From the NCBI GenBank assembly GCA_947500545.1, contig CANMSO010000001.1, forward strand, positions 806,001 to 870,000: a DNA stretch of 64,000 nucleotides, read 5' to 3'. Within the stretch, counting starts at the first letter, position 1. Each line of letters starts with the position of its first letter. Under the pieces are notes generated by a model that saw only the letters and a list, made by a program, of their open reading frames with translations, had not been told where the DNA came from and did not search any database. A program made the translations under genes and the position numbers. Positions 8,302-18,350 of the stretch are shown here, one piece after another. Origin of the DNA: an uncultured Aquimarina sp. (GTDB lineage: Bacteria > Bacteroidota > Bacteroidia > Flavobacteriales > Flavobacteriaceae).

Positions 8302-8898
8302 TTATCCTAAATCTGCAGTGATCAATCTTAAAAATTCTGTACGTGTTTCTATTTTTTCAAATTGACCTCTAAAACCAGAAGTGGTTGTTACAGAATTCTG
8401 TTTCTGCACTCCACGCATCATCATACACATATGAGAAGCTTCAATTACAACTGCGACTCCCTGTGGTTTCAGAGTATTATTAATACATTCAAGAATATCA
8501 TGTGTTAAGCGCTCCTGTACTTGCATTCTTCTTGCGAACACATCTACAATCCTAGGTATTTTACTCAATCCAACTATATGTCCATCAGGAATATATGCAA
8601 CATGAGCTTTACCAAAAAATGGTAGCATATGATGCTCACAAAGTGAATATAATTCGATGTCTTTAACGATTACCATATCATCATAATCCTCCTTGAACAT
8701 AGCTCCTCTAAGAATTTCTGCGGGATCCTGATTATATCCTTGTGTTAGAAATTGCATAGCTTTTGCCGCTCGTTCTGGCGTTTTTTGTATTCCTTCTCTT
8801 GCCGTGTCTTCTCCCAGATCACTGATAATAGATTTAAATTTCTCTTGAATATCATCAGTAACCTGTATGTTGTACTCTTCAAAGTTTTTATATGGCAT
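8302..8898 (-). CDS. folE: GTP cyclohydrolase I
   Basis: Converts GTP to 7,8-dihydroneopterin triphosphate, the first step of folate and tetrahydropterin synthesis. The 198-residue length fits the homodecameric type I enzyme. Zinc ligands are visible: Cys in [12 protein letters not shown] with the paired His residues, and the Cys of [11 protein letters not shown]. The block [15 protein letters not shown] is also diagnostic. The msrA stop codon lies five bases upstream of its start, so the two genes form a tight pair read leftwards. Confidence 0.97.
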   Translation of the reverse strand: MPYKNFEEYNIQVTDDIQEKFKSIISDLGEDTAREGIQKTPERAAKAMQFLTQGYNQDPAEILRGAMFKEDYDDMVIVKDIELYSLCEHHMLPFFGKAHVAYIPDGHIVGLSKIPRIVDVFARRMQVQERLTHDILECINNTLKPQGVAVVIEASHMCMMMRGVQKQNSVTTTSGFRGQFEKIETRTEFLRLITADLG

Positions 8899-8903
8899 AG
8901 TAA

Positions 8904-9461
8904 CTAATTCTGTTTTTCCTTTTTTAATTTTTCCTTAAATGTAGCCTGCAATTTATCAAGTTTTGGATTAATCACAAACTGGCAATACCCCTGATTACTA
9001 TTCTGATTGTAATAATCTTGGTGATAATGCTCTGCATTATAGAATGCTTCATATTTAACTACCTGTGTAACAATAGGGTCTTTAAACACTTGCTCTTTGT
9101 GTAGATTCAATATCATTTCTTCAGCAATCTTTTGCTGTTCTTCATTTACATAAAAAATAGCACTTCGATATTGCGTACCACGATCGGCACCTTGTTGATT
9201 TAATGTAGTTGGGTCATGAGTAACAAAAAAAATCTCTAACAATTCTTTAAAGCTAATAAGATTTGAATCAAATTCAACCATGATGGCCTCTGCATGTCCT
9301 GTCCTACCCGTTGTGATCTCTCTATATGCCGGATTTTTAATAGCGCCTCCAGTATATCCGGATATTACTTTCTCTACACCATCAACACGCTGAAAAACGG
9401 CTTCGGTACACCAAAAACAACCACCTGCCAAAACCGCAGTTTCCATATTTTTTTCTTTCAT
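8904..9461 (-). CDS. msrA: Peptide methionine-S-sulfoxide reductase A
   Basis: Repairs the S form of methionine sulfoxide in proteins. The 185-residue protein carries the active-site motif GGCFWC with nucleophile Cys15, the conserved GYTGG, the [10 protein letters not shown] block and YHQDYY near the C-terminus. A probable resolving Cys is in NQGYCQF. No signal peptide is present, so it should be cytoplasmic. The start used is the ATG at 9461; an internal ATG at codon 6 would also retain the active site. It is the first gene of the msrA-folE pair. No msrB is fused or adjacent. Confidence 0.96.
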   Translation of the reverse strand: MKEKNMETAVLAGGCFWCTEAVFQRVDGVEKVISGYTGGAIKNPAYREITTGRTGHAEAIMVEFDSNLISFKELLEIFFVTHDPTTLNQQGADRGTQYRSAIFYVNEEQQKIAEEMILNLHKEQVFKDPIVTQVVKYEAFYNAEHYHQDYYNQNSNQGYCQFVINPKLDKLQATFKEKLKKEKQN

Positions 9462-9562
9462 AGCAAGATTAAAAATAGCTTATGTTCAGCGAAAATACAT
9501 ATATCCAAACCCATTTTTTTCTTTTTAACTTTTCATTAGTACGACATATACCGTTACAAACT

Positions 9563-9570
9563 TAGTTTTG
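9563..9570 (+). promoter_or_regulatory. Bacteroidota -7 box (TAGTTTTG)
   Basis: Exact match to TAnnTTTG, 37 bp upstream of the DUF5916 start codon. No good TTG box was found at the expected distance, so the assignment is tentative. Confidence 0.35.
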
Positions 9571-9606
9571 CAACTAACAAAAAAGTAAGGTTTTTATTAC
9601 AATTTC

Positions 9607-12042
9607 ATGGATATACAATTACGCTTCAAAACTAGTGTATTATTTTTATTATTATTCTCGTTACATACTTTAGCACAGGAAAAGAAAAACATCACTGCTG
9701 AAAGAATAAGTAATCCCCCAAAAATTGATGGCATTCTAGACGATGAAGTTTGGAAAGGTCTTAAGGCATATGGAGATTTCAAAATGTGGCAACCGGGTAA
9801 TGAAGGTGAAATACCCAAAGCGTTACAATCAGAAGTAAAAATGGCTTATGACGATAAAGCCGTTTATTTTGCAGCGTATCTATATGATGATGAACCACAT
9901 AAAATATTACGCCAATTTAGTCAGAGGGACAATGTATTCGTCCAAGCCGACTTTTTTAGCATCTCTATAAACACATATAACGATGGTATTAATGAAACTC
10001 GTTTTTTTATTAATAGTGCCGGAACAATAGGTGATGCAAGAGCGGATCAATTTAATGAAGATTTTAGCTATAACGTTGTTTTTGATGCAAGAGTTTCATT
10101 TGATGAAAAAGGATGGTATGCAGAGTTCAAGATTCCGTATAATGCATTACGATTTCCTGAAATAAGCGTACAGGATTGGAGTATCAATTTTTATAGAAGA
10201 TTACAATCTAAAAATCAAACGCATACCTGGAATTTCATTGATAACAAAATTGGCCAACAAACACAATACAATGGACTTGTAAAAGGTATAGAGAATATTA
10301 ACCCTCCTGTACGATTAACTTTTTTTCCCTTTATACAAGGTCTGGTTTCTAATTTTGACGGAAATACCGAAACTGATTTCAGTGCAGGAATGGATGTCAA
10401 ATATGGCTTAACCGATAGTTTTACATTGGATGCTACGTTAATTCCTGATTTTGGACAAGCCGCTTTTGACGAAGTACGCCTTAATTTAGGCCCCTTTGAA
10501 CAAACTTTTGGAGAGAATAGGCAGTTTTTCACAGAAGGTACAGAATTATTTAATAAAGGAGATATTTTCTTTTCAAGACGAGTTGGTGGCGGGCCATCAG
10601 AATCTGTATCTGATGATGATCTAAACATCAATGAAGAAGTCGAAGATAATCCGTCTAAGGTAAATCTACTTAATGCCCTAAAAATTTCTGGTAGAACTAA
10701 GGATAATTTAGGAATTGGGGTTTTTAATGCGATTACAGAAAAAACAGAAGTTAGGATTACAGATACCATTACCGGAAATGTAAGGAAAGTTGAAGTAGAA
10801 CCGCTAGCCAATTATAATATATTGGTATTTGATCAACAATTCAATAAAAACTCTTCAGTTTCACTTATAAACACAAGTGTTATACGCAGAGGTAGTGAAT
10901 TTAGAGATGCCAATGTATCAGCTTTGGCTTGGAATTTGGCTAACAAAGCAAATTCATATCGTTTAACAGGAAGAACTATTGTTAGTCAAGTGAATTTACC
11001 TAGTGAAAATATTGGTGGATTTGCCTCCGAGATTGATTTTGATCGCATTAAAGGTAAAATTAGATACGGCTTTGGTCATGATTTGGCTAATAAGACATAT
11101 GATATAAATGACCTTGGTGTCAATTTTAGGAACAACTTCAACAATTTCAGGATTAGTGCATCTTATCAAATTTTTGAACCGCAAGGATGGTTCAATAATT
11201 ATAGAATTAGTGTTTTTGCCAGACATAGAAGGTTATATGATCCAAGCATACAAACTCAAAATTCTATCGGAGCAAACTGGTTTTTTGTTAATAAAGAACG
11301 CTTGGGGTTTGGGGGAGCCACTTCATTAAATTCAAAAACACAAGATTATTTCGAACCCCGAATAGATGGAAGATTTGTTACTTTTAGTTCTAATCTTGGG
11401 GGCAGAATGTTTATTTCCTCTGACTATAGAAAGAAATTTGCATATGATATTAGTGCGGGAACAAGACAATGGTTTGATGACCCTCAAAAGATTTATAGGA
11501 TTGAGATTTCTCCGCGATATCGTTTTTCAGATAGATTATTATTAATCTGGAGGTCAGAATATTTTGATCGATCGGATAATTTTGGGTACATAGATGATAA
11601 TGAAACGGATGTATTTCTGGGTCAACGTGATATTGTATCATTAGAAAATTCATTGAGTGCGAGTTATAATTTTGACCCATATAAAGCTATAAACTTAAGG
11701 TTCAGGAACTTCTGGAGTACCGCTGACTATTCTGATAATTTGTTTTTTGTATTAAATGATGATGGATCAAGATCAAAAATTGATTATGACATCTCAGAAA
11801 ATAATCCAAATACCAATTTTAATATCTGGAATCTAGATGTAAGTTTTAGTTGGAGGTTTGCTCCTGGAAGTGAAGCTACACTACTCTATCGAAATCAAAT
11901 TTTTAATGATGACGAATTGTCGACTTTGAATTATACTGAAAGTCTAGATAATCTTTTTAGTCAACCAATACAACATACATTATCCCTAAGAGTATTATAT
12001 TTTATAGATGTCAATAATTTAAAACGTTCTTCTAAAGGATAA
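9607..12042 (+). CDS. DUF5916 outer-membrane protein with CBM9-like N-terminal domain
   Basis: An 811-residue secreted protein. The signal peptide ends near TLAQ at residue 23. Residues about 30-215 form a carbohydrate-binding family 9-like beta-sandwich, with PPKIDGILDDEVW and YDDKAVYFAAYLYDDEP as typical blocks. The rest is DUF5916, a long beta-rich region probably forming an outer-membrane barrel, with many aromatic strands and Asp/Asn turns. The C-terminus, LSLRVLYFIDVN, resembles a closing strand followed by a short tail. A role in ligand or glycan binding at the surface is inferred only from the CBM9-like domain. It is 53 bp upstream of an ABC ATPase gene in the same direction. Confidence 0.82.
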   Translation: MDIQLRFKTSVLFLLLFSLHTLAQEKKNITAERISNPPKIDGILDDEVWKGLKAYGDFKMWQPGNEGEIPKALQSEVKMAYDDKAVYFAAYLYDDEPHKILRQFSQRDNVFVQADFFSISINTYNDGINETRFFINSAGTIGDARADQFNEDFSYNVVFDARVSFDEKGWYAEFKIPYNALRFPEISVQDWSINFYRRLQSKNQTHTWNFIDNKIGQQTQYNGLVKGIENINPPVRLTFFPFIQGLVSNFDGNTETDFSAGMDVKYGLTDSFTLDATLIPDFGQAAFDEVRLNLGPFEQTFGENRQFFTEGTELFNKGDIFFSRRVGGGPSESVSDDDLNINEEVEDNPSKVNLLNALKISGRTKDNLGIGVFNAITEKTEVRITDTITGNVRKVEVEPLANYNILVFDQQFNKNSSVSLINTSVIRRGSEFRDANVSALAWNLANKANSYRLTGRTIVSQVNLPSENIGGFASEIDFDRIKGKIRYGFGHDLANKTYDINDLGVNFRNNFNNFRISASYQIFEPQGWFNNYRISVFARHRRLYDPSIQTQNSIGANWFFVNKERLGFGGATSLNSKTQDYFEPRIDGRFVTFSSNLGGRMFISSDYRKKFAYDISAGTRQWFDDPQKIYRIEISPRYRFSDRLLLIWRSEYFDRSDNFGYIDDNETDVFLGQRDIVSLENSLSASYNFDPYKAINLRFRNFWSTADYSDNLFFVLNDDGSRSKIDYDISENNPNTNFNIWNLDVSFSWRFAPGSEATLLYRNQIFNDDELSTLNYTESLDNLFSQPIQHTLSLRVLYFIDVNNLKRSSKG

Positions 12043-12095
12043 TGTTGGGGATTTTAATGATATTGATTACTTTCACTGCTTCAAGTTGAAAATAA

Positions 12096-12758
12096 ATGAT
12101 TAAAGCGAGTAATATTCATAAAAATTACGGAGAGCTTCATGTTCTCAAAGGGGTAGATTTACATATTAAACAAGGAGAAATTGTTTCTATTGTAGGAGCA
12201 TCAGGAGCAGGAAAAACCACATTGCTACAGATTTTAGGGACTTTGGATCGAGCAAATGAAGTCAAAGAAAGTGATTTGTCTATTAATAAATCCAATATCA
12301 ACACATTATCACAAAAACAACTTTCAAAATTTAGAAACGAACAATTAGGCTTTATTTTTCAATTTCATCAATTATTACCAGAATTTACGGCGCTAGAAAA
12401 CGTTTGTATTCCAGCTTTTATCAAAAAGACGTCAAAAGCTAACGCAGAAAAAAGAGCAAAAGAACTTCTAGATTTTCTTGGGCTTTCCCATCGGTATGAT
12501 CATAAACCAAACGAACTGTCTGGAGGCGAACAACAGCGTGTTGCAGTAGCTAGAGCCCTAGTTAATAATCCAAAAGTAATTTTTGCTGATGAACCATCAG
12601 GAAATTTGGATAGCGAAGCTGCAGAGAATCTTCATAAACTATTTTTTAAGCTTAGAGATGAGTTTGGGCAAACTTTTGTTATTGTTACTCATAACCAAGA
12701 GCTGGCGGATATGGCCGATCGAAAATTAGTAATGGTAGATGGAAAGATTATTAGTTAG
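12096..12758 (+). CDS. lolD: LolD-type ABC transporter ATP-binding protein
   Basis: A 220-residue ATPase of the LolD/MacB group, which powers lipoprotein release from the inner membrane or related export. Walker A is GASGAGKT at 34-41, a mild variant of GxSGSGKS. The signature [15 protein letters not shown] and Walker [14 protein letters not shown] follow, with the switch His in VIVTHNQEL. The Q-loop is in [12 protein letters not shown]. No LolC/E-type permease is adjacent, so the partner must be elsewhere, as is common in Bacteroidota. It overlaps nothing and is followed six bases later by the TIGR02757 gene. The lolD name is by family resemblance. Confidence 0.85.
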   Translation: MIKASNIHKNYGELHVLKGVDLHIKQGEIVSIVGASGAGKTTLLQILGTLDRANEVKESDLSINKSNINTLSQKQLSKFRNEQLGFIFQFHQLLPEFTALENVCIPAFIKKTSKANAEKRAKELLDFLGLSHRYDHKPNELSGGEQQRVAVARALVNNPKVIFADEPSGNLDSEAAENLHKLFFKLRDEFGQTFVIVTHNQELADMADRKLVMVDGKIIS

Positions 12759-12764
12759 GCACTA

Positions 12765-13538
12765 ATGAAAAGACTTAACAAATCTGAACTTAAAGATTTT
12801 CTAGATGAAAAAGCGGCTTTTTATGAACAGCCAAAATTCATTGAGACAGATCCGATTCAAATCCCTCACCTTTTCACACAAAAAGAAGATATTGAAATCT
12901 CTGGATTCCTGACAGCAACAATCTCATGGGGTAACCGAAAAAGTATCTTAACCAATGCACACAGGTTAATGGATCTTCTAGGTAATAGCCCTTACGACTA
13001 TATAATGAACCATAAGCCTTCAGATTTAGATTATTTAGAAGGATTTGTACATAGAACTTTTAATAGCATTGATCTCTCCTACTTTATACCGGCTTTAAAG
13101 GAACTGTATAGTAGCTATGGTGATATGGAAGGCTTCTTTACACAATATCATGAAGAGAACAATCTTCAGAATGCAATTCATCATTTTAAGAAAGAGTTTT
13201 TCTCTATACCCCACCCTATCAGAACAGAAAAACACATAAGTGATCCTCATAAAAACTCTGCCGCAAAGCGAATTAATATGTTTTTAAGATGGATGATAAG
13301 GGATTCTAAAGCTGGTGTCGACCTAGGAATTTGGAATAGCCTATCTCCTGCTCAACTATCATGCCCGCTGGATGTACATTCTGGTAATGTAGCTCGTAAG
13401 TTAGGTTTACTTACGAGAAAACAAAATGACGGGAAAGCATTGGTAGAATTAGACCAAAAATTACGAGTTCTAGATCCAAATGACCCGGTCAAATATGATT
13501 ATGCATTATTTGGTCTTGGAGTTTTCGAAAAATTTTAA
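12765..13538 (+). CDS. TIGR02757 family protein (HhH-GPD-like)
   Basis: A 257-residue cytoplasmic protein of the TIGR02757 / DUF2400 family, conserved in Bacteroidota with no assigned function. Family blocks are SGFLTATISWGNRKSI, LLGNSPYDYI, and the C-terminal PLDVHSGNVARKLGLL followed by LDPNDPVKYDYALFGLG. The LDVH stretch sits where helix-hairpin-helix DNA glycosylases carry their catalytic Asp (compare VDTHIHR in the nth product of this window). A DNA-related role is therefore conceivable but unproven. The six-base gap to lolD suggests a shared transcript. Confidence 0.85.
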   Translation: MKRLNKSELKDFLDEKAAFYEQPKFIETDPIQIPHLFTQKEDIEISGFLTATISWGNRKSILTNAHRLMDLLGNSPYDYIMNHKPSDLDYLEGFVHRTFNSIDLSYFIPALKELYSSYGDMEGFFTQYHEENNLQNAIHHFKKEFFSIPHPIRTEKHISDPHKNSAAKRINMFLRWMIRDSKAGVDLGIWNSLSPAQLSCPLDVHSGNVARKLGLLTRKQNDGKALVELDQKLRVLDPNDPVKYDYALFGLGVFEKF

Positions 13539-13649
13539 GTTTAGATCAATTCTAAAAGGTAATGATTCCTTTACATTCTAAACATTGAGATGATGTTTCT
13601 TTAATAAACATAAAACATCTCCTTAAAGTAGTTGCAAGACCCCTTGTGC

Positions 13650-13657
13650 TAAATTTG
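13650..13657 (+). promoter_or_regulatory. Bacteroidota -7 box (TAAATTTG)
   Basis: Exact TAnnTTTG match 23 bp upstream of the PhoX-like gene. The nearest TTG (13632-13634) is only 15 bases upstream, shorter than the usual 17-23, so strength is uncertain. Confidence 0.4.
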
Positions 13658-13680
13658 TAAAAACAAACATTTGCACAATC

Positions 13681-15144
13681 ATGAAAAATTACTTTAACTT
13701 ATTTACTTTATTATCAATTTTGGTATTTGTCTCATGTAATAATGATGATGAAGGCCCGGAAAAACCTGATCAGGGAAGTTTAATAGAACTTAAAAACCAT
13801 TCTAAATCTCCGGTGTTTTTAGAAAAAATGTCTGGATTTTCTGATATCGAAATTTATACTTTGTTATCTTCTGAAGATACTTATATCCCAAATTTCACCT
13901 ATGGTTCAATGGCAGATGGTGCTGGATTATTGCGTAACGGTGACGGTACATTTACATTAATAAACAATATTGAGGCCGATTATTCTGTAGCCAGAATTAC
14001 TTTAGACGAAACTTTTATGCCTACAAAAGGTGAATATATTCTTAATGCCGTCGCTACTGCAAATACTGCGCAATGTTCGGGCTCTTTAGTAACCCCAGAA
14101 GAACATGGATTTGGTCCTATATATCTTTCTGGAGGAGAATGGGGAGGTAATTCTAAAGGAGTTTTTGCAACAGATCCTTTTAAAGATGCATCCACTGCTT
14201 CTGTACCAAGAATGCTAACAGCTATGGGACAATGGTCTACTGAAAACGCGGTTATTATAGGTAAAAATGCATATCCAGACAAAACTGTTGTTTTTATTGG
14301 TGATGATAATAGTAATAATGAAATCCCTTCTGGGCAACTAGGAATGTATGTGGGTGACAGAGGTGATGTAGAAGGTGGTAAACTATATGGCTTAAAGGTA
14401 ACTTCACCAGGAGTTACCTATGAAATGGATATGCAAGAAGATATCGAATACAATGTAGAGTTTGTAGAGTTATCAGAAAAAAATATAGATTTATTAGATG
14501 CTGAAGCTAAGGAAAAAGGAGTTATGGGTTTCTCAAGACTCGAAGATATTGATTGGAGAAGAGGTTCTGCCGCCAATAATAGAGAAGTTTATTTTGCCGT
14601 TACCGGAAGAGATAAGCCAGGTTTAATAGGAAAAGGTACTAGATCCGGAAGAATATACAAGGTAGTTTTAAATGAAAATGATCCTACTGGAGCTGCTAAA
14701 ATTGTATGTGTATTGGATGGCGATAAAGAAGGTGGAAAAGCTGAACCTTTTCATAGTCCCGATAATATATTAGTAACAGAAAATTATGCTTATATACAAG
14801 AAGATCCAAATGGTATTCAAGACTTTAAGCCAGCAGCCAATCATTATGCAAGATTATATCAATATGATTTAATTACAGGAGCTTTGAAAACTGTATTAGA
14901 ATGTGATCAGGTTAGAGCCACGGCAGAAGGTTATGGCCCAGCCGACAGAATCTGGGAGATTACGGGTATGATCGATATTTCTGAAACTATAGGCGTTGAT
15001 AAAACATTTTTACTTATTACCCAAAATCATGGTTGGGAAAGAACTGATGGTACTCCTTTTACAGATCCCAATGCTAATCCAAACGTAGCAGAAAGTAGAA
15101 AAGAAGGAAGTATGTTATATATTATTAAAGGTTTAGATAGGTAG
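13681..15144 (+). CDS. PhoX/DUF839-like lipoprotein
   Basis: A 487-residue lipoprotein: the signal ends at FVSCNNDDE, giving an acylated Cys at about residue 20. The body resembles the PhoX / DUF839 propeller. It has GFSRLEDIDWRR, then REVYFAVTGRD, GRIYKVVLNEND and PFHSPDNILVTENYAYIQED, the last matching the SPDNL and Ile-x-x-D pattern of PhoX. PhoX enzymes are calcium- and iron-dependent phosphatases, but metal ligands cannot be assigned here with confidence, so phosphatase activity is an inference. It is coupled to a di-heme peroxidase lipoprotein that starts four bases after its stop, suggesting a joint periplasmic or surface role. Confidence 0.7.
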   Translation: MKNYFNLFTLLSILVFVSCNNDDEGPEKPDQGSLIELKNHSKSPVFLEKMSGFSDIEIYTLLSSEDTYIPNFTYGSMADGAGLLRNGDGTFTLINNIEADYSVARITLDETFMPTKGEYILNAVATANTAQCSGSLVTPEEHGFGPIYLSGGEWGGNSKGVFATDPFKDASTASVPRMLTAMGQWSTENAVIIGKNAYPDKTVVFIGDDNSNNEIPSGQLGMYVGDRGDVEGGKLYGLKVTSPGVTYEMDMQEDIEYNVEFVELSEKNIDLLDAEAKEKGVMGFSRLEDIDWRRGSAANNREVYFAVTGRDKPGLIGKGTRSGRIYKVVLNENDPTGAAKIVCVLDGDKEGGKAEPFHSPDNILVTENYAYIQEDPNGIQDFKPAANHYARLYQYDLITGALKTVLECDQVRATAEGYGPADRIWEITGMIDISETIGVDKTFLLITQNHGWERTDGTPFTDPNANPNVAESRKEGSMLYIIKGLDR

Positions 15145-15148
15145 ATCA

Positions 15149-16957
15149 ATGATTTTATTCACATCATTTAAAAATACTAAAGAGGCTTATTACAAAATAA
15201 GCCTCTTTCTCATATTAAGTTTTTCCTTATCATCTTGTTCTAGAAAAGAAAAAACAGAGATAGTTCCTGTCAATGTTCAAATGAAAAATCAATTCATAGA
15301 AGACATTTCTATGGCTATTGACTTTTTGAATAGCACGAAAAATAATATTGATAATGCTGAAAAAAACTTTCTAGAATCTCGGAAATATTTTAAGAAAATT
15401 GAGCCAATTCTATCTACACTTGATGTAGAAAATTATGGTTTTCTAAACCGGCCTAACATCCTAAAAGTTGAAGAAGAAGATTATACCGATATAAAAATAA
15501 AAAAGCCTAGCGGTTATCAGGTTTTAGAAGAAGAGATTTTTGCAGAAGAAAAAGATACTACAGCAATACTAAACCATGTTGATTTGGTATCAAATCGACT
15601 AAAACTGATTAAAGCAAATATGTATTTCGATCATCTTAAAACTTACCACTTTCTTTGGATGTTCAGAAAATCACTTATCCGGATAGCATTAACGGGAATT
15701 ACTGGGTTTGATTCGCCCGTATTAGAAAATTCTTTGGAAGAATCTAAAACTGTTTATGCTAGTCTTAGAACGTATTTATCTTTCTATAAAAATGAATTCA
15801 AGGATACTGCCATTTTCGAAAGCTGGAATGACGAGATTGGTCAATCAATAATCGACTTATCTGGGGGATTTAATGATTTTGATCGATATCATTTTATCAA
15901 AAACCACACTCATAAACAATTAGAACTATGGAATAAGACTGTAAATGACTGGAATGCGAAATTCCCATTTGAATTGTCGATTAAAAATGATGCTACCTCT
16001 CTTTTCTCCTCAACCACATTCAATATTGATTATTTTTCGGATAAAAATTTAGGGAAAACAACATCAGAAAAAATAACACTTGGAAAAAAGTTATTTTACG
16101 ATACTAATCTATCCGCAAATAAAAAAATAAGTTGTGCTACATGTCATATTCCTAAAAAAGCATTTACAGATGGTATGAAAATAGCGACAGGAGTAACACG
16201 AAATTCACCAACCCTACTCTATGCCGCATTGCAGAAGGCTTTTTTTTATGATAAAAGAGCCGGAAGTCTCGAGGGGCAAATTATTTCTGTGATCGAAAAT
16301 GAAAATGAATTTCACACAAATTTAGAAACGTTAGAAAAAGCTGTAAAAAAAGACAGCAATTATATTAATGCATTCAAAATATCATATCCAAATAGAGAAA
16401 TCACTAATATATACATCAGAAATGCTATCGCTAGTTATATTAGAAGTTTAGTACCTTTCAATTCTAAATTTGATCGAAATATTAATGATTTAGAAAACTC
16501 ACTAACGCAACACGAAATCAGTGGGTTTAATCTTTTCAATGGAAAAGCCAAATGTGCAACTTGTCATTTTGCACCTATCTTTAATGGAACTGTTCCGCCA
16601 GATTATAAAGAATCAGAAATAGAATTAATAGGAGTGCCCCAACAAAAAGATACTGTTAATGCAACCATAAGCAAGGATCTTGGCAGTTATTATGTTTACA
16701 AAACTCCCGAAAGAAAACATTTTTTTAAAACTTCTACTATTCGAAACAGTAGCATAACAGCTCCATATATGCATAATGGCGTGTATAATACATTAGATGA
16801 AGTATTGGATTTTTATAATCGTGGTGGTGGTTTTGGTATTGGTATACATTTAGAAAATCAAACATTACCTCTAGATCCATTAAAGCTAAACCAGCAGGAA
16901 ATAAATGATATTATAGCTTTTATTAAAACGTTAGAAGATAACATTGAAGACTATTAA
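15149..16957 (+). CDS. Di-heme cytochrome c peroxidase-family lipoprotein
   Basis: A 602-residue lipoprotein with the lipobox SLSSCSRKE at about residue 31. Two c-type heme sites are visible: Cys329-x2-Cys332-His333 in SCATCHIPK and Cys469-x2-Cys472-His473 in KCATCHFAP. This is the layout of the bacterial CCP/MauG family, which reduces peroxide or makes long-range oxidations in the periplasm. Residues about 40-290 form an additional helical domain not found in classic 330-residue CcpA enzymes. A C-terminal SYIRSLVPFNSKFDR and an APYMHNGVYNTLDEVLDFYNRGG block are typical of the family. It follows the PhoX-like gene by four bases. Confidence 0.85.
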   Translation: MILFTSFKNTKEAYYKISLFLILSFSLSSCSRKEKTEIVPVNVQMKNQFIEDISMAIDFLNSTKNNIDNAEKNFLESRKYFKKIEPILSTLDVENYGFLNRPNILKVEEEDYTDIKIKKPSGYQVLEEEIFAEEKDTTAILNHVDLVSNRLKLIKANMYFDHLKTYHFLWMFRKSLIRIALTGITGFDSPVLENSLEESKTVYASLRTYLSFYKNEFKDTAIFESWNDEIGQSIIDLSGGFNDFDRYHFIKNHTHKQLELWNKTVNDWNAKFPFELSIKNDATSLFSSTTFNIDYFSDKNLGKTTSEKITLGKKLFYDTNLSANKKISCATCHIPKKAFTDGMKIATGVTRNSPTLLYAALQKAFFYDKRAGSLEGQIISVIENENEFHTNLETLEKAVKKDSNYINAFKISYPNREITNIYIRNAIASYIRSLVPFNSKFDRNINDLENSLTQHEISGFNLFNGKAKCATCHFAPIFNGTVPPDYKESEIELIGVPQQKDTVNATISKDLGSYYVYKTPERKHFFKTSTIRNSSITAPYMHNGVYNTLDEVLDFYNRGGGFGIGIHLENQTLPLDPLKLNQQEINDIIAFIKTLEDNIEDY

Positions 16958-17144
16958 ACGGGTTAAAGACCCAAGGAAATGATACTACCAGTAGAAATTT
17001 AGTACAATTTTGATGTGTTTTTATCCTTTTTTTACGGTTATCACACAAAATTGATACGCAAAGCTATTTAATTCCTGATATGTAAGTAATTTTTGTTAAT
17101 TTTATTAAGAATTGTTTGCATACAAATCAATTCATTTGATTGGA

Positions 17145-18350
17145 ATGATATCAACTACTATACCCATAAATGAAAACCTAAGGTTAGGAGCGTTAAAATC
17201 TTTAGACATTCTGGACACTCAATCCGAGAAAGAGTTTGATGACATAACGGCTCTTGCTGCATATATCTGCGAAACAGAGATCTCACTGATTTCTTTGGTA
17301 GATACAGATAGGCAATGGTTTAAATCCAAATATGGTTTGTCAATTTGTGAAACCCCTAGGGATGTATCATTTTGTGCTCATGCAATTCTTGATCCAGAAA
17401 ATATAATGATTGTTGAAGACGCGCGTAAAGACGAACGTTTTTCTAAAAACCCGCTTACCGAAACAGAGAAGCTTGTTATATTTTATGCAGGAGTTCCATT
17501 AATTGATAAAGATGGTTTTGCATTGGGAACATTGTGTGTAATTGACAGTAAACCAAAAAAACTTTCTGAAAAACAATTACAATCCCTTAAATCACTAGCA
17601 AATCAGGTAGTTTTGCTTTTTGAGCTCAACAAAAAAAACAACGATCTAGAAAAAATTCAAAATAAATTAACGAAACGTAATGAATCACTTAGAGAATTTG
17701 CGCGGGTAATTTCGCATGATTTAAAAATGCCTTTGGCAAATATTATTACCACCACAGATTTATTAAAACTAATTCTGGAAAATAAACTGGATAAGGAAAG
17801 TTTACAGTATTTTGAATATATTAAAACTTCTTCCTTTGCTATGAGTAGCTACATAAGTGATGTTTTGGATCATTACGAAAGTCAAAGTCTTGTACACAAT
17901 AAACCCGAAAGTTTTAGTTTAAATGAACAACTACAGGAAATAGTTAATCTACTAAGTATTAAACCGGACTTTACTATTAATTTCCCTGAGAATAATCCAA
18001 TATTAGTGACAAATAAACTTGCGCTGAAGCAGATTTTTTTCAATTTAATCGGAAATAGTATTAAATATAATGACAAAGAACAAATCATTGTTTCGATCGA
18101 AACTAGTGAAGATGAAAAGTACTATTATTTCAGAATAACAGACAATGGAATGGGCATTCCAAACGATAAGTTAGCTACAATATTTGATCTTTTCACAACT
18201 GCAAACACTATAGATAGAAGTGGTAACAAAGGAAATGGAATTGGTTTATCTACAGTTCAAAAGCTAATTCAAAAACTTGGGGGTACTATTGAAGTGGCTT
18301 CTCAGGAAAAAATAAAAACCACTTTTGACTTTTCTATTAAAAAGACCTAG
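17145..18350 (+). CDS. GAF domain sensor histidine kinase
   Basis: A 401-residue cytoplasmic kinase. An N-terminal GAF domain covers about residues 20-165, with FCAHAIL and GTLCVIDSKP blocks. A short coiled region leads into HisKA with phospho-acceptor His191 in VISHDLKMPLANI. The ATPase domain follows, with N-box FNLIGNSIKYND, G1 DNGMGIPNDK and G2 GNGIGLSTV. No membrane segment is present, so it senses a cytoplasmic signal or ligand. The frame runs back to a TTG at 17112, but the ATG at 17145 immediately precedes the GAF start and is preferred. No response regulator is adjacent. Its stop overlaps that of the convergent gene in the palindrome CTAG. Confidence 0.9.
   Translation: MISTTIPINENLRLGALKSLDILDTQSEKEFDDITALAAYICETEISLISLVDTDRQWFKSKYGLSICETPRDVSFCAHAILDPENIMIVEDARKDERFSKNPLTETEKLVIFYAGVPLIDKDGFALGTLCVIDSKPKKLSEKQLQSLKSLANQVVLLFELNKKNNDLEKIQNKLTKRNESLREFARVISHDLKMPLANIITTTDLLKLILENKLDKESLQYFEYIKTSSFAMSSYISDVLDHYESQSLVHNKPESFSLNEQLQEIVNLLSIKPDFTINFPENNPILVTNKLALKQIFFNLIGNSIKYNDKEQIIVSIETSEDEKYYYFRITDNGMGIPNDKLATIFDLFTTANTIDRSGNKGNGIGLSTVQKLIQKLGGTIEVASQEKIKTTFDFSIKKT

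Noticed and set aside
9294..9539. 81-codon plus-strand frame opposite msrA
   Set aside because: It lies antisense to a clear msrA gene with all catalytic motifs, so it is a shadow frame.
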